Of a stretch of DNA of 64,000 nucleotides, positions 37,391 to 47,088 are shown in pieces. The notes below the pieces were generated by a model. It had not been told where the DNA came from. It saw only the letters and a program-made list of their open reading frames with translations, and searched no databases. The stretch is taken from assembly GCF_004682015.1 (NCBI RefSeq), contig NZ_SMLM01000003.1, positions 248,001-312,000 of the forward strand. Reading direction: 5' to 3'. This stretch comes from Ramlibacter henchirensis. GTDB taxonomy: Bacteria; Pseudomonadota; Gammaproteobacteria; Burkholderiales; Burkholderiaceae_C. Position 1 is the stretch's first letter. Each line of letters starts with the position of its first letter. The position numbers were made by a program, and so were the translations under genes.

Positions 37391-38098
37391 TCAGCACTGG
37401 ATGGTGTTGCGGCAGAACTTCTCGAGTTCGCGCACGACGGCGTTCCTGGCCACGGGATTGACCGCGCTCGGTCCCACGTCGAAGCTGAGCTTGGCCTGGT
37501 ACTTGCGGAAGAACTCGTCGAAGAGCTCGCCGCCCAGCGTTGCGTAGGCAGTCAGCGTGTCCGCCGCCGCATCGTGCGTGAGCAGCACGGCGCACAACGG
37601 CTGTTCGGCGGGGCCGGAGAGCACCTGCGCGCCCTTGGCCGGGTCGTACTGGCTGTGCTCGGCGCAGCAGTGGATCAGGTCGTCGCGCACGCCCTTGCTG
37701 GCCTTCTTGGGGCGGAAGCTGATGAAGCTCACCTCCTTCGTCGGGTAGACGAGCTGGTGCGCGCAGATCGCGGAGAAGGCCACGATGCTGCGCCGCGGGC
37801 CCACGCCGCCCGGCCAGGCGTAGGTGTCGCGATTCTTGGTGGTCAGCACCTGCGGGGGCGCGGCCTTGCCCAGGTCCAGCAGGAAGACCGGCGTCGCTTC
37901 GAACGGATAGTGGAAGACGTAGTTGCTGCGCGGCTTCAGGCTTGAAGCCTTGACCGGCCGGCCCTGTTCATCGACCAGCAATGCCCTGGCGTATTCCTTC
38001 GCCTTCGCGTCGGCGGCGAAGGCGGGCAGGGCTGCCGACGCGGCGGTGAGGCAGGTCGCGTGGGCGGCGCAAGACTCGATGAAACTGCGGCGGTCCAT
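37391..38098 (-). CDS. Tat-exported Rieske-like [2Fe-2S] protein
   Basis: The 235-residue product starts MDRRSFIESCAAHATCLTAA, a twin-arginine signal ending near AFA. The folded part has a Rieske-like ligand pair: SAICAHQLVYPTKEVSFI (Cys-x-His) and IHCCAEHSQYDPAKGAQV (Cys-x-x-His), about 30 residues apart, longer than the usual 16 or so. A C-terminal part ends with a lone cysteine (CRNTIQC). Tat export suits a cofactor-loaded Rieske protein of the periplasm. No partner cytochrome or oxidase gene is adjacent. The ATG at 38098 is chosen for the signal; upstream codons lack one. Confidence 0.75.
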   Translation of the reverse strand: MDRRSFIESCAAHATCLTAASAALPAFAADAKAKEYARALLVDEQGRPVKASSLKPRSNYVFHYPFEATPVFLLDLGKAAPPQVLTTKNRDTYAWPGGVGPRRSIVAFSAICAHQLVYPTKEVSFISFRPKKASKGVRDDLIHCCAEHSQYDPAKGAQVLSGPAEQPLCAVLLTHDAAADTLTAYATLGGELFDEFFRKYQAKLSFDVGPSAVNPVARNAVVRELEKFCRNTIQC

Positions 38099-38182
38099 GG
38101 GGCTCCTTCCGGCGTCGGCACCGTCGCTGGAGGGTAGCAAAAAAACCGCCCCGGCAGGCCGCGTGGGCGCTGCTGCAGAGGC

Positions 38183-38566
38183 TCAGCGCGCAGGCGCTGC
38201 GGGACTCACCGGAGCTGGTTGTCCGGGCGCTTGCGGCGCAGTGGCCGGGCTTGCGCCCATGGCGCCCGAAGCCTGCATGCGGGCGAGCGTCTCCTGCGAC
38301 ACCAGCCGCAGCTGGCCGTCCTGCGACACCACCTGGACCGCGGGGGCTGGGACCCCGGGTCCCATGCCCACGACGAAGCCGCCGGGGCCGGAGGTGACGA
38401 TCGCGGCCGGGCGGTTGTCCATCACGAGCGACGGCATGTAGCGGTGCTGGTCGCGCGCGGAGACGAGGTCCCAGTCCGTGGCATGAGGCGCTGCGCAACC
38501 CGCGGCCGAGAGCAGTGCAACGGCCGGCAGCGCGAATCGCGCGGCGCTGATCCAGCTGGTGTTCAT
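38183..38566 (-). CDS. Small hypothetical lipoprotein (127 aa)
   Basis: The product has a signal peptide with lipobox (AVALLSAAGCAA, Cys about residue 24), so it is lipid-anchored. The mature part reads RDQHRYMPSLVMDNRPAAIV, GPGGFVVGMGPGVPAPAVQV and ends in a Pro/Ala-rich tail (SPATAPQAPGQPAPVSPAAP). No family is recognised. It lies 84 bases upstream of the Rieske-like gene on the same strand. Confidence 0.65.
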   Translation of the reverse strand: MNTSWISAARFALPAVALLSAAGCAAPHATDWDLVSARDQHRYMPSLVMDNRPAAIVTSGPGGFVVGMGPGVPAPAVQVVSQDGQLRLVSQETLARMQASGAMGASPATAPQAPGQPAPVSPAAPAR

Positions 38567-38695
38567 CGAAGGGCTCCTGTTGTCTCAGGGCCCGGGCAAG
38601 CGCGCGCCCGAACCGCTCAGCCACTGTAGGAGCGGCCACGCGCGCCGTGTGTGTGCTTCTGTTTGAGCTGTGTAAGGCTGTGCCGCCTACGCGGC

Positions 38696-39331
38696 TCACG
38701 CCGCCGCTTCCAACCCGTTGCGGAAGTGCTCCTGCATCCGCTGCATCGCGGCCGCGGCGTCGCGCTTTTCCAGCGCCTTCATCACGCGACGGTGCTCCGC
38801 CAGGCTCTCCTCGATGCGCCCGGACTTCAGCAGCGAATGGTGGCGATTGAGCTTCATCACCTTGCGCAGGTCGGCCACCATCTGGTTGCGCCAGCGGTTG
38901 CCGGCGATCTCCAGCAGGCGCATGTGGAAGCGCTCGTTGAGTGCGAAGAACTTCTCGCGGTTGCGCACCGCGCCTTCCAGTTCCTTGTGCAGGGCCTGCA
39001 GCTCGCGCAACTGCGCATCGGTGGCCTTGGTGGCTGCCACCGCGGCGGCGTCGCTCTCGAGCAGGGAAAGCAGGTGGTAGACCTCGGCCAGGTCCTGCTC
39101 CGACACCTCGGTGACGTAGGCGCCGCGGCGCACCTTCATCGTCACCAGGCCTTCGGCCGCGAGGACCTTGAGCGCTTCGCGCAGCGGCGTGCGGCTGATG
39201 CCGAACTCCTCCGCGATCTTCATCTCGTCGATCCAGCTGCCGGGCTCCAGTTCGCGGCGGAAGATGCGCTGGCGCAGCAGCTCGGCCACCTCCTCGTAGA
39301 GGGCGCGCGGGGCGAGGGACACGGCTGACAT
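38696..39331 (-). CDS. GntR-family (FadR-type) regulator of the methylmalonyl-CoA operon
   Basis: A 211-residue regulator. The winged HTH reads ALYEEVAELLRQRIFRRELE, PGSWIDEMKIAEEFGISRTP, LREALKVLAAEGLVTMKVRR, and a helical FCD sensor domain follows (VYHLLSLLESDAAAVAATKA, FHMRLLEIAGNRWRNQMVAD, HRRVMKALEKRDAAAAMQRM). FCD domains usually bind small carboxylates with a metal. It is divergent from the mutase gene, with a palindrome in the 57-base gap, so it most likely represses that operon and itself in response to a propionate-pathway metabolite. Confidence 0.9.
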   Translation of the reverse strand: MSAVSLAPRALYEEVAELLRQRIFRRELEPGSWIDEMKIAEEFGISRTPLREALKVLAAEGLVTMKVRRGAYVTEVSEQDLAEVYHLLSLLESDAAAVAATKATDAQLRELQALHKELEGAVRNREKFFALNERFHMRLLEIAGNRWRNQMVADLRKVMKLNRHHSLLKSGRIEESLAEHRRVMKALEKRDAAAAMQRMQEHFRNGLEAAA

Positions 39332-39362
39332 GGGCGGCGATTCTAACGGGGTTGGGCATTTT

Positions 39363-39382
39363 GCATCAATAATTATGAATGC
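39363..39382 (+). promoter_or_regulatory. Near-palindrome between the GntR and mutase genes
   Basis: The 20-base stretch GCATCAATAATTATGAATGC matches its complement at 16 of 20 positions. It lies seven bases before the mutase ATG at 39389 in a divergent gap of only 57 bases, so binding would block both genes. Probable GntR operator. Confidence 0.6.
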
Positions 39383-39388
39383 GGTAAG

Positions 39389-41575
39389 ATGCCGCCGATC
39401 TCCGCACGAACCCTCCCCATGAGCTCTGCCAACGAATACCCGTCCGTGCCCGTCGAGGCGTGGGCGAAGGCCGCCGCCAAGTCCGCGCCCGGCGGCGACC
39501 CCCAGGCCCTGAACTGGCTCACGCCGGACGGCATCGCCGTCAAGCCGCTGTACACGGCCGAGGACCTGAAGGGCCTGCCGCACACCAACACGCTGCCCGG
39601 TTTCGAGCCGTACGTGCGCGGCCCGCAGGCCACGATGTACGCCGTGCGGCCGTGGACCATCCGCCAGTACGCGGGCTTCTCCACGGCGGAGGAGTCGAAC
39701 GCGTTCTATCGCAAGGCCTTGGCCGCTGGCGGGCAGGGCGTCTCGGTCGCGTTCGACCTGGCCACGCACCGTGGCTACGACAGCGACCACCCGCGCGTGT
39801 TCGGCGACGTCGGCAAGGCCGGCGTGGCGATCGACTCGGTCGAGGACATGAAGATCCTGTTCGACGGCATCCCGCTCGACCAGGTCTCCGTGTCGATGAC
39901 GATGAATGGCGCGGTGCTGCCGGTGCTGGCCGGCTACGTCGTTGCCGCCGAAGAGCAGGGCGTGCGGCAGGACCAGCTGTCCGGGACCATCCAGAACGAC
40001 ATCCTCAAGGAGTTCATGGTCCGCAACACGTACATCTACCCGCCGCAGCCCAGCATGCGCATCGTCGGGGACATCATCGAGTACACGGCGAAGAACATGC
40101 CGAAGTTCAACTCGATCTCGATCTCCGGCTACCACATGCAGGAAGCCGGCGCCAACCAGGCCCTCGAGCTGGCCTTCACGCTGGCCGACGGCAAGGAGTA
40201 CGTGAAGACGGCGACGGCCAAGGGCCTGAGCGTGGATGATTTCGCCGGGCGCCTTTCCTTCTTCTGGGCGATCGGGATGAACTTCTATCTCGAGATAGCC
40301 AAGATGCGCGCCGCGCGCCTGCTGTGGTGCCGGATCATGAAGGGCTTCGGCGCGAAGAGCCCCAAGAGCCTGATGCTGCGCACGCACTGCCAGACGTCGG
40401 GCTGGTCGCTCACCGAGCAGGACCCCTACAACAACATCGTGCGCACCACGATCGAGGCGATGGCGGCGGTGTTCGGCGGCACGCAGTCGCTGCACACCAA
40501 CAGCTTCGACGAGGCGATCGCGTTGCCTTCGGAGTTCTCCTCGCGCATCGCCCGCAACACGCAGCTGATCATCCAGGAAGAGACGCACATAACGAACGTC
40601 ATCGATCCCTGGGCAGGCAGCTACATGATGGAGAAGCTGACCCAGGACATGGCCGACGTGGCCTGGAAGATCATCGAGGAAGTCGAGGCCATGGGCGGCA
40701 TGACGCGCGCGGTGGACTCGGGCTGGGCCAAGCTCAAGATCGAGGCCGCGGCGGCAGAGAAGCAGGCCCGCATCGATGCCGGCAAGGACGTGATCGTCGG
40801 CGTCAACAAGTACCGCCTGGCCAAGGAGGACCCGGTCGAGATCCTCGAGGTGGACAACCACAAGGTGCGCGAGCAGCAGATCGCGCGCCTGCAGAAGATC
40901 CGCGCCAGCCGCGACGGCGCCAAGGTGCATGCGGCGCTGGAGGCGCTGACCACGGCCGCGCGAACGGGCCAGGGCAACCTGCTCGACCTGAGCATCCAGG
41001 CGATCCGCCTGCGCGCCACGGTCGGCGAGGTGTCGGAGGCATTGGAGAAGGTTTTCGGGCGCCACCGCGCCGATACGCAGAAGGTGACCGGCGTGTACGC
41101 AGCTGCCTACGACTCGGCCGAGGGCTGGGAAAAACTCAAGGGCGAGATCGCCCGCTTCGCCGAGGAGCAGGGCCGCCGCCCGCGCGTGATGATCGCCAAG
41201 CTCGGCCAGGACGGCCACGACCGCGGCGCGAAGGTGGTGGCCACGGCCTACGCGGACCTGGGCTTCGACGTCGACATGGGGCCGCTGTTCCAGACGCCCG
41301 AGGAATGCGCGCGCCAGGCCATCGAGAACGACGTGCATGCGGTCGGCGTCTCCACGCTGGCGGCCGGGCACAAGACGCTGGTCCCCGCCATCATCGAGGA
41401 GCTGCGCAAGCAGGGCGCCGACGACATCATCGTGTTCGTCGGCGGCGTCATCCCGCAGCAGGACTACGCCTTCCTCTACGAGGCCGGGGTGAAGGGCATC
41501 TACGGCCCCGGCACGCCGATCCCCGCCAGCGCGAAGGATGTGCTGGAGCAGATCCGCAAGGCGCAAGGCGGCTGA
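39389..41575 (+). CDS. scpA: Methylmalonyl-CoA mutase
   Basis: Converts (R)-methylmalonyl-CoA to succinyl-CoA with adenosylcobalamin. The 728-residue single-chain enzyme has the N-terminal TIM-barrel ([60 protein letters not shown]) and the C-terminal cobalamin domain with [20 protein letters not shown], in which His610 is the cobalt ligand, and [20 protein letters not shown]. Homodimeric ScpA/Sbm type. The start may be 39389 or the in-frame ATG at 39419; neither has a strong ribosome binding site. First gene of the propionyl-CoA operon, followed by vapB, vapC and meaB. Confidence 0.95.
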   Translation: MPPISARTLPMSSANEYPSVPVEAWAKAAAKSAPGGDPQALNWLTPDGIAVKPLYTAEDLKGLPHTNTLPGFEPYVRGPQATMYAVRPWTIRQYAGFSTAEESNAFYRKALAAGGQGVSVAFDLATHRGYDSDHPRVFGDVGKAGVAIDSVEDMKILFDGIPLDQVSVSMTMNGAVLPVLAGYVVAAEEQGVRQDQLSGTIQNDILKEFMVRNTYIYPPQPSMRIVGDIIEYTAKNMPKFNSISISGYHMQEAGANQALELAFTLADGKEYVKTATAKGLSVDDFAGRLSFFWAIGMNFYLEIAKMRAARLLWCRIMKGFGAKSPKSLMLRTHCQTSGWSLTEQDPYNNIVRTTIEAMAAVFGGTQSLHTNSFDEAIALPSEFSSRIARNTQLIIQEETHITNVIDPWAGSYMMEKLTQDMADVAWKIIEEVEAMGGMTRAVDSGWAKLKIEAAAAEKQARIDAGKDVIVGVNKYRLAKEDPVEILEVDNHKVREQQIARLQKIRASRDGAKVHAALEALTTAARTGQGNLLDLSIQAIRLRATVGEVSEALEKVFGRHRADTQKVTGVYAAAYDSAEGWEKLKGEIARFAEEQGRRPRVMIAKLGQDGHDRGAKVVATAYADLGFDVDMGPLFQTPEECARQAIENDVHAVGVSTLAAGHKTLVPAIIEELRKQGADDIIVFVGGVIPQQDYAFLYEAGVKGIYGPGTPIPASAKDVLEQIRKAQGG

Positions 41576-41598
41576 GCCGCCGGATATTGCGTATACTT

Positions 41599-41613
41599 GT
41601 GTGACTGTCACAC
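41599..41613 (+). promoter_or_regulatory. VapB-type operator and promoter
   Basis: A perfect inverted repeat GTGTGAC-T-GTCACAC lies 21 bases before the vapB ATG, just after TATACT (41592-41597), which fits a -10 box. This arrangement suits autoregulation by the ribbon-helix-helix antitoxin and means the toxin pair has its own promoter within the operon. Confidence 0.7.
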
Positions 41614-41634
41614 GTCATACAAACCTCACCCGCC

Positions 41635-41904
41635 ATGTCCACCCTGTCCATTCGGCTCGATCCCGAACTCGAGCGCCGGCTCGACCTCGAAGTCGCCCGG
41701 CGCAAGAGCACGCGCTCCCGGTTCGTGCAGGATCTGTTGCGGGAGGCGCTTTCGCCGCAGGACCCGGTGCACCTGCTGCAGGAAGCCCGTGCCGCGTACG
41801 GCCTGCCCGATCCAGCGCGCGCCAAGGTGCGCACGAACAAGGCCGCCGACGTCAAGGCGCTGGTGCGCAAGGCCGTGGCCGAGAAGCAGGGCCGCCGCAA
41901 ATGA
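41635..41904 (+). CDS. vapB: VapB-like antitoxin, ribbon-helix-helix
   Basis: The 89-residue protein starts with an Arc/CopG-type ribbon-helix-helix: STLSIRLDPELERRLDLEVA, RRKSTRSRFVQDLLREAL. It then continues into a linker with a basic C-terminal helix ([16 protein letters not shown]) that would bind the toxin. It should neutralise the PIN toxin downstream and repress its own promoter at the palindrome before it. Its stop overlaps the vapC start (ATGA). Lies between the mutase and MeaB genes. Confidence 0.8.
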   Translation: MSTLSIRLDPELERRLDLEVARRKSTRSRFVQDLLREALSPQDPVHLLQEARAAYGLPDPARAKVRTNKAADVKALVRKAVAEKQGRRK

Positions 41905-42320
41905 GATTCGTGCTGCTCGACGCCAGCGTCATGGTGGCGCTCTTCGATGACGCCGAGCAGCGACACAGCCATTACGCCGGCAAGATCGGCCGCCACTGCC
42001 CCGCCTGGCAGCTGGCCACCACCTGGCCTTGCGTGGCGGAAGCCAGCTACCTGCTGTCGCCGCGCAACCATCTTGCGATGCTGCACTGGCTGCACAAGGG
42101 CGGCGCCATCGTCCTGAACTTCGAGGCCGCGGACCTCGGGGAGCTGCTGCCCTGGATGCAGCGGTACTCGGAAAAGCACAAGTCGCTGATGGACCTGGCA
42201 GATGCGTCGCTGGTCTGGCTGGCCAGCCAGCTCGACACGCAGGCCATCCTCACCGAAGACCGGCGCGATTTCCTTCGCTACAAGCTCCCGGACGGCCGCG
42301 GCTTCGAGGTGCTGGCGTGA
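41901..42320 (+). CDS. vapC: VapC-like PIN-domain toxin
   Basis: The 139-residue PIN-domain ribonuclease has the acidic residues for its metal site: [16 protein letters not shown] (Asp7), [10 protein letters not shown] (Glu), [15 protein letters not shown] (two Asp) and ILTEDRRDF (Asp). VapC toxins cleave tRNA or rRNA. Its stop overlaps the meaB GTG start (GTGA), so meaB may be translated by ribosomes coming from vapC. Confidence 0.85.
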   Translation: MRFVLLDASVMVALFDDAEQRHSHYAGKIGRHCPAWQLATTWPCVAEASYLLSPRNHLAMLHWLHKGGAIVLNFEAADLGELLPWMQRYSEKHKSLMDLADASLVWLASQLDTQAILTEDRRDFLRYKLPDGRGFEVLA

Positions 42321-43312
42321 AGGCCGGCGTCACTGCGCGGGACATCCTCGCCGCGGCCCCGGGGCCGCAGCGCCGCGCCATCGCCAAGGCGATCACGCTG
42401 CTCGAATCCACCCGGGCCGATCACCGCGCGCGCGGCGATGAACTCCTCACGGAACTGCTGCCGCATACGGGCCGTTCGTTCCGCCTCGGCATCTCCGGTG
42501 TGCCGGGCGTGGGCAAGAGCACCTTCATCGAGTCGCTCGGGCTGTACCTCATCGAGCAGGGCCATCGCGTCGCCGTGCTCACGATCGATCCTTCCAGCAG
42601 CGTGTCCGGCGGCTCCATCCTGGGCGACAAGACGCGGATGGAGAGGCTGTCGGTCCACGAGAAGGCCTACATCCGCCCGAGCCCGTCGGCGGGCACGCTC
42701 GGCGGCGTCGCCGACAAGACGAGGGAAGCGATGCTGGTCTGCGAGGCCGCGGGCTACGACATCGTGATCGTCGAGACCGTGGGCGTGGGCCAGAGCGAGA
42801 CGGCGGTGGCCGGCATGACGGACATGTTCGTGCTGCTGCAGCTGCCCAACGCGGGCGACGACCTGCAGGCGATCAAGAAGGGCGTCATGGAGCTGGCCGA
42901 CCTGGTGGCGATCAACAAGTCCGACCTCGACCCGGATGCGGCCATGCGCGCGCAGGCCCAGATCACCAGTGCGCTGCGCCTGCTCACGCAGCAGGGCCGC
43001 GAGCGCGGGCCCTGGCAGCCGCAGGTGCTGCAGCTGAGCGCGCTCACGGGCGATGGCGTCGATCGCTTCTGGCAGGCGGTCAGCCGCTATCGCGAACTGC
43101 AGGGCGCAGCCGGTGCCATCGAGGCGCGGCGCAAGCAGCAATCCCGTGCGTGGATGTGGGAGCGCATCGAGAGCGGGCTGCGGCACGACTTCCGCCAGCA
43201 CCCGCAGGTGAAGGCCCGCCTCGGGCACCTGACGGCCGAGGTGGAGCACGGCAGCGTGCCGGCATCGACGGCGGCTCGGCAGCTGCTCGCGCTGTGGCGC
43301 GCGCACCCCTGA
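42317..43312 (+). CDS. meaB: Methylmalonyl-CoA mutase chaperone GTPase MeaB
   Basis: The 331-residue G3E-family GTPase protects and loads methylmalonyl-CoA mutase. Motifs: [20 protein letters not shown] (Walker A near residue 60), [40 protein letters not shown] (Walker B/switch) and [11 protein letters not shown] (the NKxD base-specific motif). The GTG at 42317 overlaps the vapC stop and lacks an independent ribosome binding site, so it probably depends on coupling. Its place after the mutase matches its role despite the intervening toxin pair. Confidence 0.93.
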   Translation: MKAGVTARDILAAAPGPQRRAIAKAITLLESTRADHRARGDELLTELLPHTGRSFRLGISGVPGVGKSTFIESLGLYLIEQGHRVAVLTIDPSSSVSGGSILGDKTRMERLSVHEKAYIRPSPSAGTLGGVADKTREAMLVCEAAGYDIVIVETVGVGQSETAVAGMTDMFVLLQLPNAGDDLQAIKKGVMELADLVAINKSDLDPDAAMRAQAQITSALRLLTQQGRERGPWQPQVLQLSALTGDGVDRFWQAVSRYRELQGAAGAIEARRKQQSRAWMWERIESGLRHDFRQHPQVKARLGHLTAEVEHGSVPASTAARQLLALWRAHP

Positions 43313-43340
43313 TACCCGCAAAGGACACGGAGAAGAGAAC

Positions 43341-44873
43341 ATGCAGGACATCCTGGAACAACTGGAGAAGAAGCGCGCGGCAGCCCGCCTGGGTGGCGGC
43401 ACCCGGCGCATCGAGGCGCAGCACAGGAAGGGCAAGCTCACGGCGCGCGAGCGCATCGAGCTTCTGCTGGACGAAGGCACGTTCGAGGAATGGGACATGT
43501 TCGTGGAGCACCGCTGCCACGACTTCGGCATGCAGGACCAGAAGGTGCCGGGCGACGGCGTGGTCACCGGCTACGGGATGATCAACGGCCGGCTGGTGTT
43601 CGTGTTCAGCCAGGACTTCACCGTGTTCGGCGGCGCGCTGTCGGAGGCGCATGCCGAGAAGATCTGCAAGGTGATGGACCAGGCCATGAAGGTGGGCGCG
43701 CCGGTGATCGGGCTCAACGACTCCGGCGGCGCGCGCATCCAGGAGGGCGTGGCGTCGCTGGGCGGCTACGCCGACGTGTTCCAGCGCAACGTGATGGCCT
43801 CGGGCGTGGTCCCGCAGATCAGCATGATCATGGGCCCGTGCGCGGGCGGCGCGGTGTACTCGCCGGCCATGACGGACTTCATCTTCATGGTGAAGGACAG
43901 CTCGTACATGTTCGTCACGGGGCCCGAGGTGGTGAGGACCGTCACGCACGAGGAAGTCACGGCCGAGGAGCTGGGCGGCGCCACCACGCACACCACCCGC
44001 AGCGGCGTGGCGGACCTCGCGTTCGAGAACGACGTGGAGGCGCTGATCATGCTGCGGCGCCTGTACAACTACCTGCCGCTGAACAACCGCGAGAAGCCGC
44101 CGATCCGCCCGAGCAACGACCCGGTGGACCGCATGGACCCTTCGCTCGACACGCTGGTGCCGGACAACCCGAACAAGCCGTACGACATGAAAGAGCTGAT
44201 CGTCAAGACGGTCGACGACGGCGACTTCTTCGAGCTGCAGCCGGAGTTCGCGAAGAACATCATCATCGGCTTCGCCCGCATGGAAGGACAGACGGTGGGC
44301 ATCGTGGCCAACCAGCCGCTGGTGCTGGCCGGCTGCCTGGACATCAAGAGCTCGACCAAGGCGGCGCGCTTCGTGCGCTTCTGCGATGCGTTCAACATCC
44401 CGGTGATCACCTTCGTCGACGTGCCCGGCTTCATGCCCGGCACCAGCCAGGAGTACGGCGGCATCATCAAGCACGGGGCCAAGCTGCTCTACGCGTATGC
44501 CGAGTGCACCGTGCCCAAGGTGACGGTCATCACGCGCAAGGCCTATGGCGGCGCGTACGACGTGATGAGTTCCAAGCACCTGCGCGGCGACGTCAACTTC
44601 GCCTGGCCCAACGCCGAGATCGCGGTCATGGGCGCCAAGGGCGCGGTGGAGATCATCTTCCGCGAGGACAAGAACGACCCGGCCAAGCTGGCCGCGCGCG
44701 AAGCGGAATACAAGGCCCGCTTCGCCAACCCCTTCGTCGCCGGCGCCCGTGGCTTCATCGACGACGTGATCCTGCCGCACGAGACGCGCAAGCGCATCTG
44801 CCGTTCGCTCGTGATGCTGCGCGACAAGAAGCTGGAGAACCCGTGGCGCAAGCACGGGAACATCCCGCTGTGA
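43341..44873 (+). CDS. pccB: Propionyl-CoA carboxylase beta chain
   Basis: The carboxyltransferase subunit (510 residues) moves CO2 from biotin to propionyl-CoA, giving (S)-methylmalonyl-CoA. Motifs: [30 protein letters not shown] stretch ([20 protein letters not shown]), [20 protein letters not shown], and the second half [20 protein letters not shown] with [20 protein letters not shown]. It starts 28 bases after meaB. The alpha chain follows after a 139-base gap that holds a large inverted repeat. Confidence 0.95.
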   Translation: MQDILEQLEKKRAAARLGGGTRRIEAQHRKGKLTARERIELLLDEGTFEEWDMFVEHRCHDFGMQDQKVPGDGVVTGYGMINGRLVFVFSQDFTVFGGALSEAHAEKICKVMDQAMKVGAPVIGLNDSGGARIQEGVASLGGYADVFQRNVMASGVVPQISMIMGPCAGGAVYSPAMTDFIFMVKDSSYMFVTGPEVVRTVTHEEVTAEELGGATTHTTRSGVADLAFENDVEALIMLRRLYNYLPLNNREKPPIRPSNDPVDRMDPSLDTLVPDNPNKPYDMKELIVKTVDDGDFFELQPEFAKNIIIGFARMEGQTVGIVANQPLVLAGCLDIKSSTKAARFVRFCDAFNIPVITFVDVPGFMPGTSQEYGGIIKHGAKLLYAYAECTVPKVTVITRKAYGGAYDVMSSKHLRGDVNFAWPNAEIAVMGAKGAVEIIFREDKNDPAKLAAREAEYKARFANPFVAGARGFIDDVILPHETRKRICRSLVMLRDKKLENPWRKHGNIPL

Positions 44874-44890
44874 AAGCGGATGCGGACTCC

Positions 44891-44987
44891 CGTACGCAGA
44901 AAACGCGGAGAAACGCAGAAATCGCGGAGAGCAAACCTTTGAATCTTCTCTGCGTCCTCTGCGACCTTTCTGCGTTTTCTGCGTACG
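44891..44987. repeat. Large inverted repeat between pccB and pccA
   Basis: Perfect 16-base arms (CGTACGCAGAAAACGC at 44891-44906 and its complement at 44972-44987) enclose further matching CGCAGA/TCTGCG units, so almost the whole 97 bases can fold as one long hairpin. Such CGCAGAAAACGC hairpins recur between genes in several beta- and gamma-proteobacteria. It could attenuate transcription or protect the pccB message. Confidence 0.8.
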
Positions 44988-45012
44988 GCCGTCCGACTTT
45001 CTAAGGTCTACC

Positions 45013-47088
45013 ATGTTCAACAAGATCCTGATCGCCAACCGCGGCGAAATCGCCTGCCGCGTCATCAAGACGGCGAAGAAGATGGGCATCAAGACGGTCG
45101 CCGTGTATTCCGACGCCGACCGCGACGCCCGCCACGTGGCGCTGGCCGACGAGGCCGTGCACATCGGCGCCGCGCCCAGCCGCGAGAGTTACCTGCGCAT
45201 GGACCGCATCATCGAGGCCTGCAAGCAGACCGGTGCGCAGGCGGTGCATCCGGGCTACGGCTTCCTCTCGGAAAACGAGGAGTTCGCGCGCAAGGTCGAG
45301 GAGGAGGGCATCACCTTCATCGGGCCCAAGCACTACTCGATCGCGGCGATGGGCGACAAGATCGCTTCCAAGAAGCTGGCGAAGGAAGCGAAGGTCAACA
45401 CCATTCCGGGCTGGAACGAGGCGATCGAGAGCGCCGAGCAGGCCGTGTCCATCGCCAAGGACATCGGCTATCCGGTCATGATCAAGGCGTCGGCGGGCGG
45501 CGGCGGCAAGGGCCTGCGCGTGGCCTACAACGACAAGGAAGCCTTCGAGGGGTTCACCTCCTGCCGGAACGAGGCGCGCAACAGCTTCGGCGACGATCGC
45601 GTCTTCATCGAGAAATTTGTCGAGGAGCCGCGCCACATCGAGATCCAGGTGCTGGGCGACGCGCACGGCAACGTGGTCTACCTCAACGAGCGCGAATGCT
45701 CGATCCAGCGGCGGCACCAGAAGGTGATCGAGGAAGCGCCGTCGCCCTTCATCAGCGACGACACGCGCAAGGCCATGGGCGAGCAGGCCGTTGCACTGGC
45801 CAAGGCAGTGAAGTACCAGAGCGCGGGCACGGTGGAGTTCGTGGTCGGCAAGGACCAGTCGTTCTACTTCCTGGAGATGAACACGCGGCTGCAGGTGGAG
45901 CATCCGGTCACGGAATGCATCACCGGCCTGGACCTGGTGGAGCTGATGATCCGTGTGGCGGCCGGCGAGAAGCTGCCGATCACGCAAGCCGACGTGAAGC
46001 GCACCGGCTGGGCCATCGAGTGCCGGATCAATGCGGAAGATCCTTTCCGGAATTTCCTGCCGTCGACTGGAAGGTTGGTGAGATTTCAGCCGCCGAAGGA
46101 GAGCATGTGGGCGGGGGAACCCTCACCGCAGCCCTCTCCCGAGGGCGGCGTCGTTGGTGGCGTGCGGGTGGACACGGGCGTGGCCGAAGGCGGCGAGATC
46201 CCGATGCACTACGACTCGATGATCGCCAAGCTCATCGTGCACGGCAGCGACCGCCAGGATGCCATCGCGAAGATGCGCGATGCGCTCAACGGCTTCGTGA
46301 TCCGCGGCATCTCCAGCAACGTGCCGTTCCAGGCGGCGCTGCTGGCGCATCCGAAGTTCGTGGCGGGCGACTTCAACACGGGCTTCATCGCCGAGCACTA
46401 CGGCAAGGGGTTCCGCGCCGAAGACGTCACGCACGACGATCCGGACTTCCTCGTGGCGCTGGCGGCCTACGTGAACCGGCGCTCGCTGCAGCGCTCGGCC
46501 GGCATCAGCGGGCAGATGCGCGGCCACACCTTCCGCGTCGGCGAGGACTTCGTCGTCGTCAAGCTGGGCGAGGGCGGCAAGAACGAACCTCAGCCCGCCA
46601 GGGTTTCGGATTTCCAGGCTGTCTCCGGCTCCAGCGTGGTGGAGACCGGCGGCAAGCGCTACGAGATCTGCAGCAACTGGCACATGGGCGCCTCCCGCAT
46701 CCGCGGCACCGTGGGCGGCAAGCCTTTCACGGCGCAGGTCGAGCGTGGCGTGGGCAAGAACCCGCTGGCCATCGCGATCAGCCACAACGGCACCCGCCTC
46801 GTGGTCATGGTCTTCACGCCGAAGACGGCCGAGCTGCACGCGCTGATGCCGTACAAGGCGCCGCCGGACATGAGCCGCTACGTGCTCTCGCCGATGCCGG
46901 GGCTGCTGGTCGACGTGGCCGTGCAGCCCGGCCAGAAAGTGCAGGCCGGCGAGCGGGTGGCCGTGATCGAGGCGATGAAGATGGAGAACGTGCTCTTCGC
47001 CGCGGCCGATGGCGTGGTCGCCAAGGTGCTGGCGGGCAAGGGCGAGTCGCTCGTAGTGGACCAGCCTATCGTGGAGTTCGAGAAATGA
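45013..47088 (+). CDS. pccA: Propionyl-CoA carboxylase alpha chain (biotin carboxylase + biotin carrier)
   Basis: A 691-residue subunit that carboxylates its own biotin with ATP and bicarbonate. Order: biotin carboxylase from residue 1 ([56 protein letters not shown]), then a connecting domain, then biotin-carrier at 615-690 with EAMKMEN, biotinylated Lys656. Residues 366-383 ([18 protein letters not shown]) are a foreign-looking insertion, apparently an in-frame copy of an intergenic repeat, before the conserved [20 protein letters not shown]. The stop overlaps the next gene (ATGA). Confidence 0.95.
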   Translation: MFNKILIANRGEIACRVIKTAKKMGIKTVAVYSDADRDARHVALADEAVHIGAAPSRESYLRMDRIIEACKQTGAQAVHPGYGFLSENEEFARKVEEEGITFIGPKHYSIAAMGDKIASKKLAKEAKVNTIPGWNEAIESAEQAVSIAKDIGYPVMIKASAGGGGKGLRVAYNDKEAFEGFTSCRNEARNSFGDDRVFIEKFVEEPRHIEIQVLGDAHGNVVYLNERECSIQRRHQKVIEEAPSPFISDDTRKAMGEQAVALAKAVKYQSAGTVEFVVGKDQSFYFLEMNTRLQVEHPVTECITGLDLVELMIRVAAGEKLPITQADVKRTGWAIECRINAEDPFRNFLPSTGRLVRFQPPKESMWAGEPSPQPSPEGGVVGGVRVDTGVAEGGEIPMHYDSMIAKLIVHGSDRQDAIAKMRDALNGFVIRGISSNVPFQAALLAHPKFVAGDFNTGFIAEHYGKGFRAEDVTHDDPDFLVALAAYVNRRSLQRSAGISGQMRGHTFRVGEDFVVVKLGEGGKNEPQPARVSDFQAVSGSSVVETGGKRYEICSNWHMGASRIRGTVGGKPFTAQVERGVGKNPLAIAISHNGTRLVVMVFTPKTAELHALMPYKAPPDMSRYVLSPMPGLLVDVAVQPGQKVQAGERVAVIEAMKMENVLFAAADGVVAKVLAGKGESLVVDQPIVEFEK
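46118..46146 (+). repeat. Intergenic-type repeat inserted in frame in pccA
   Basis: The sequence aaccctcaccgcagccctct then cccgagggc resembles the 'CCCTCACCC-AGCCCTCTCCC-GAGGG' palindromic units usually found between genes. Here it is translated as [11 protein letters not shown]. Both sides resume normal PccA sequence. Confidence 0.6.

Noticed and set aside
38696..41611. A 971-codon open frame on the minus strand across the methylmalonyl-CoA mutase gene.
   Set aside because: Only its last 211 codons (the GntR regulator) make sense. The rest is an antisense shadow of the GC-rich mutase gene, and the regulator has its own ATG at 39331.
43080..45164. Minus-strand open frame of about 690 codons opposite pccB.
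   Set aside because: Antisense shadow of pccB; it also runs through the intergenic inverted repeat.
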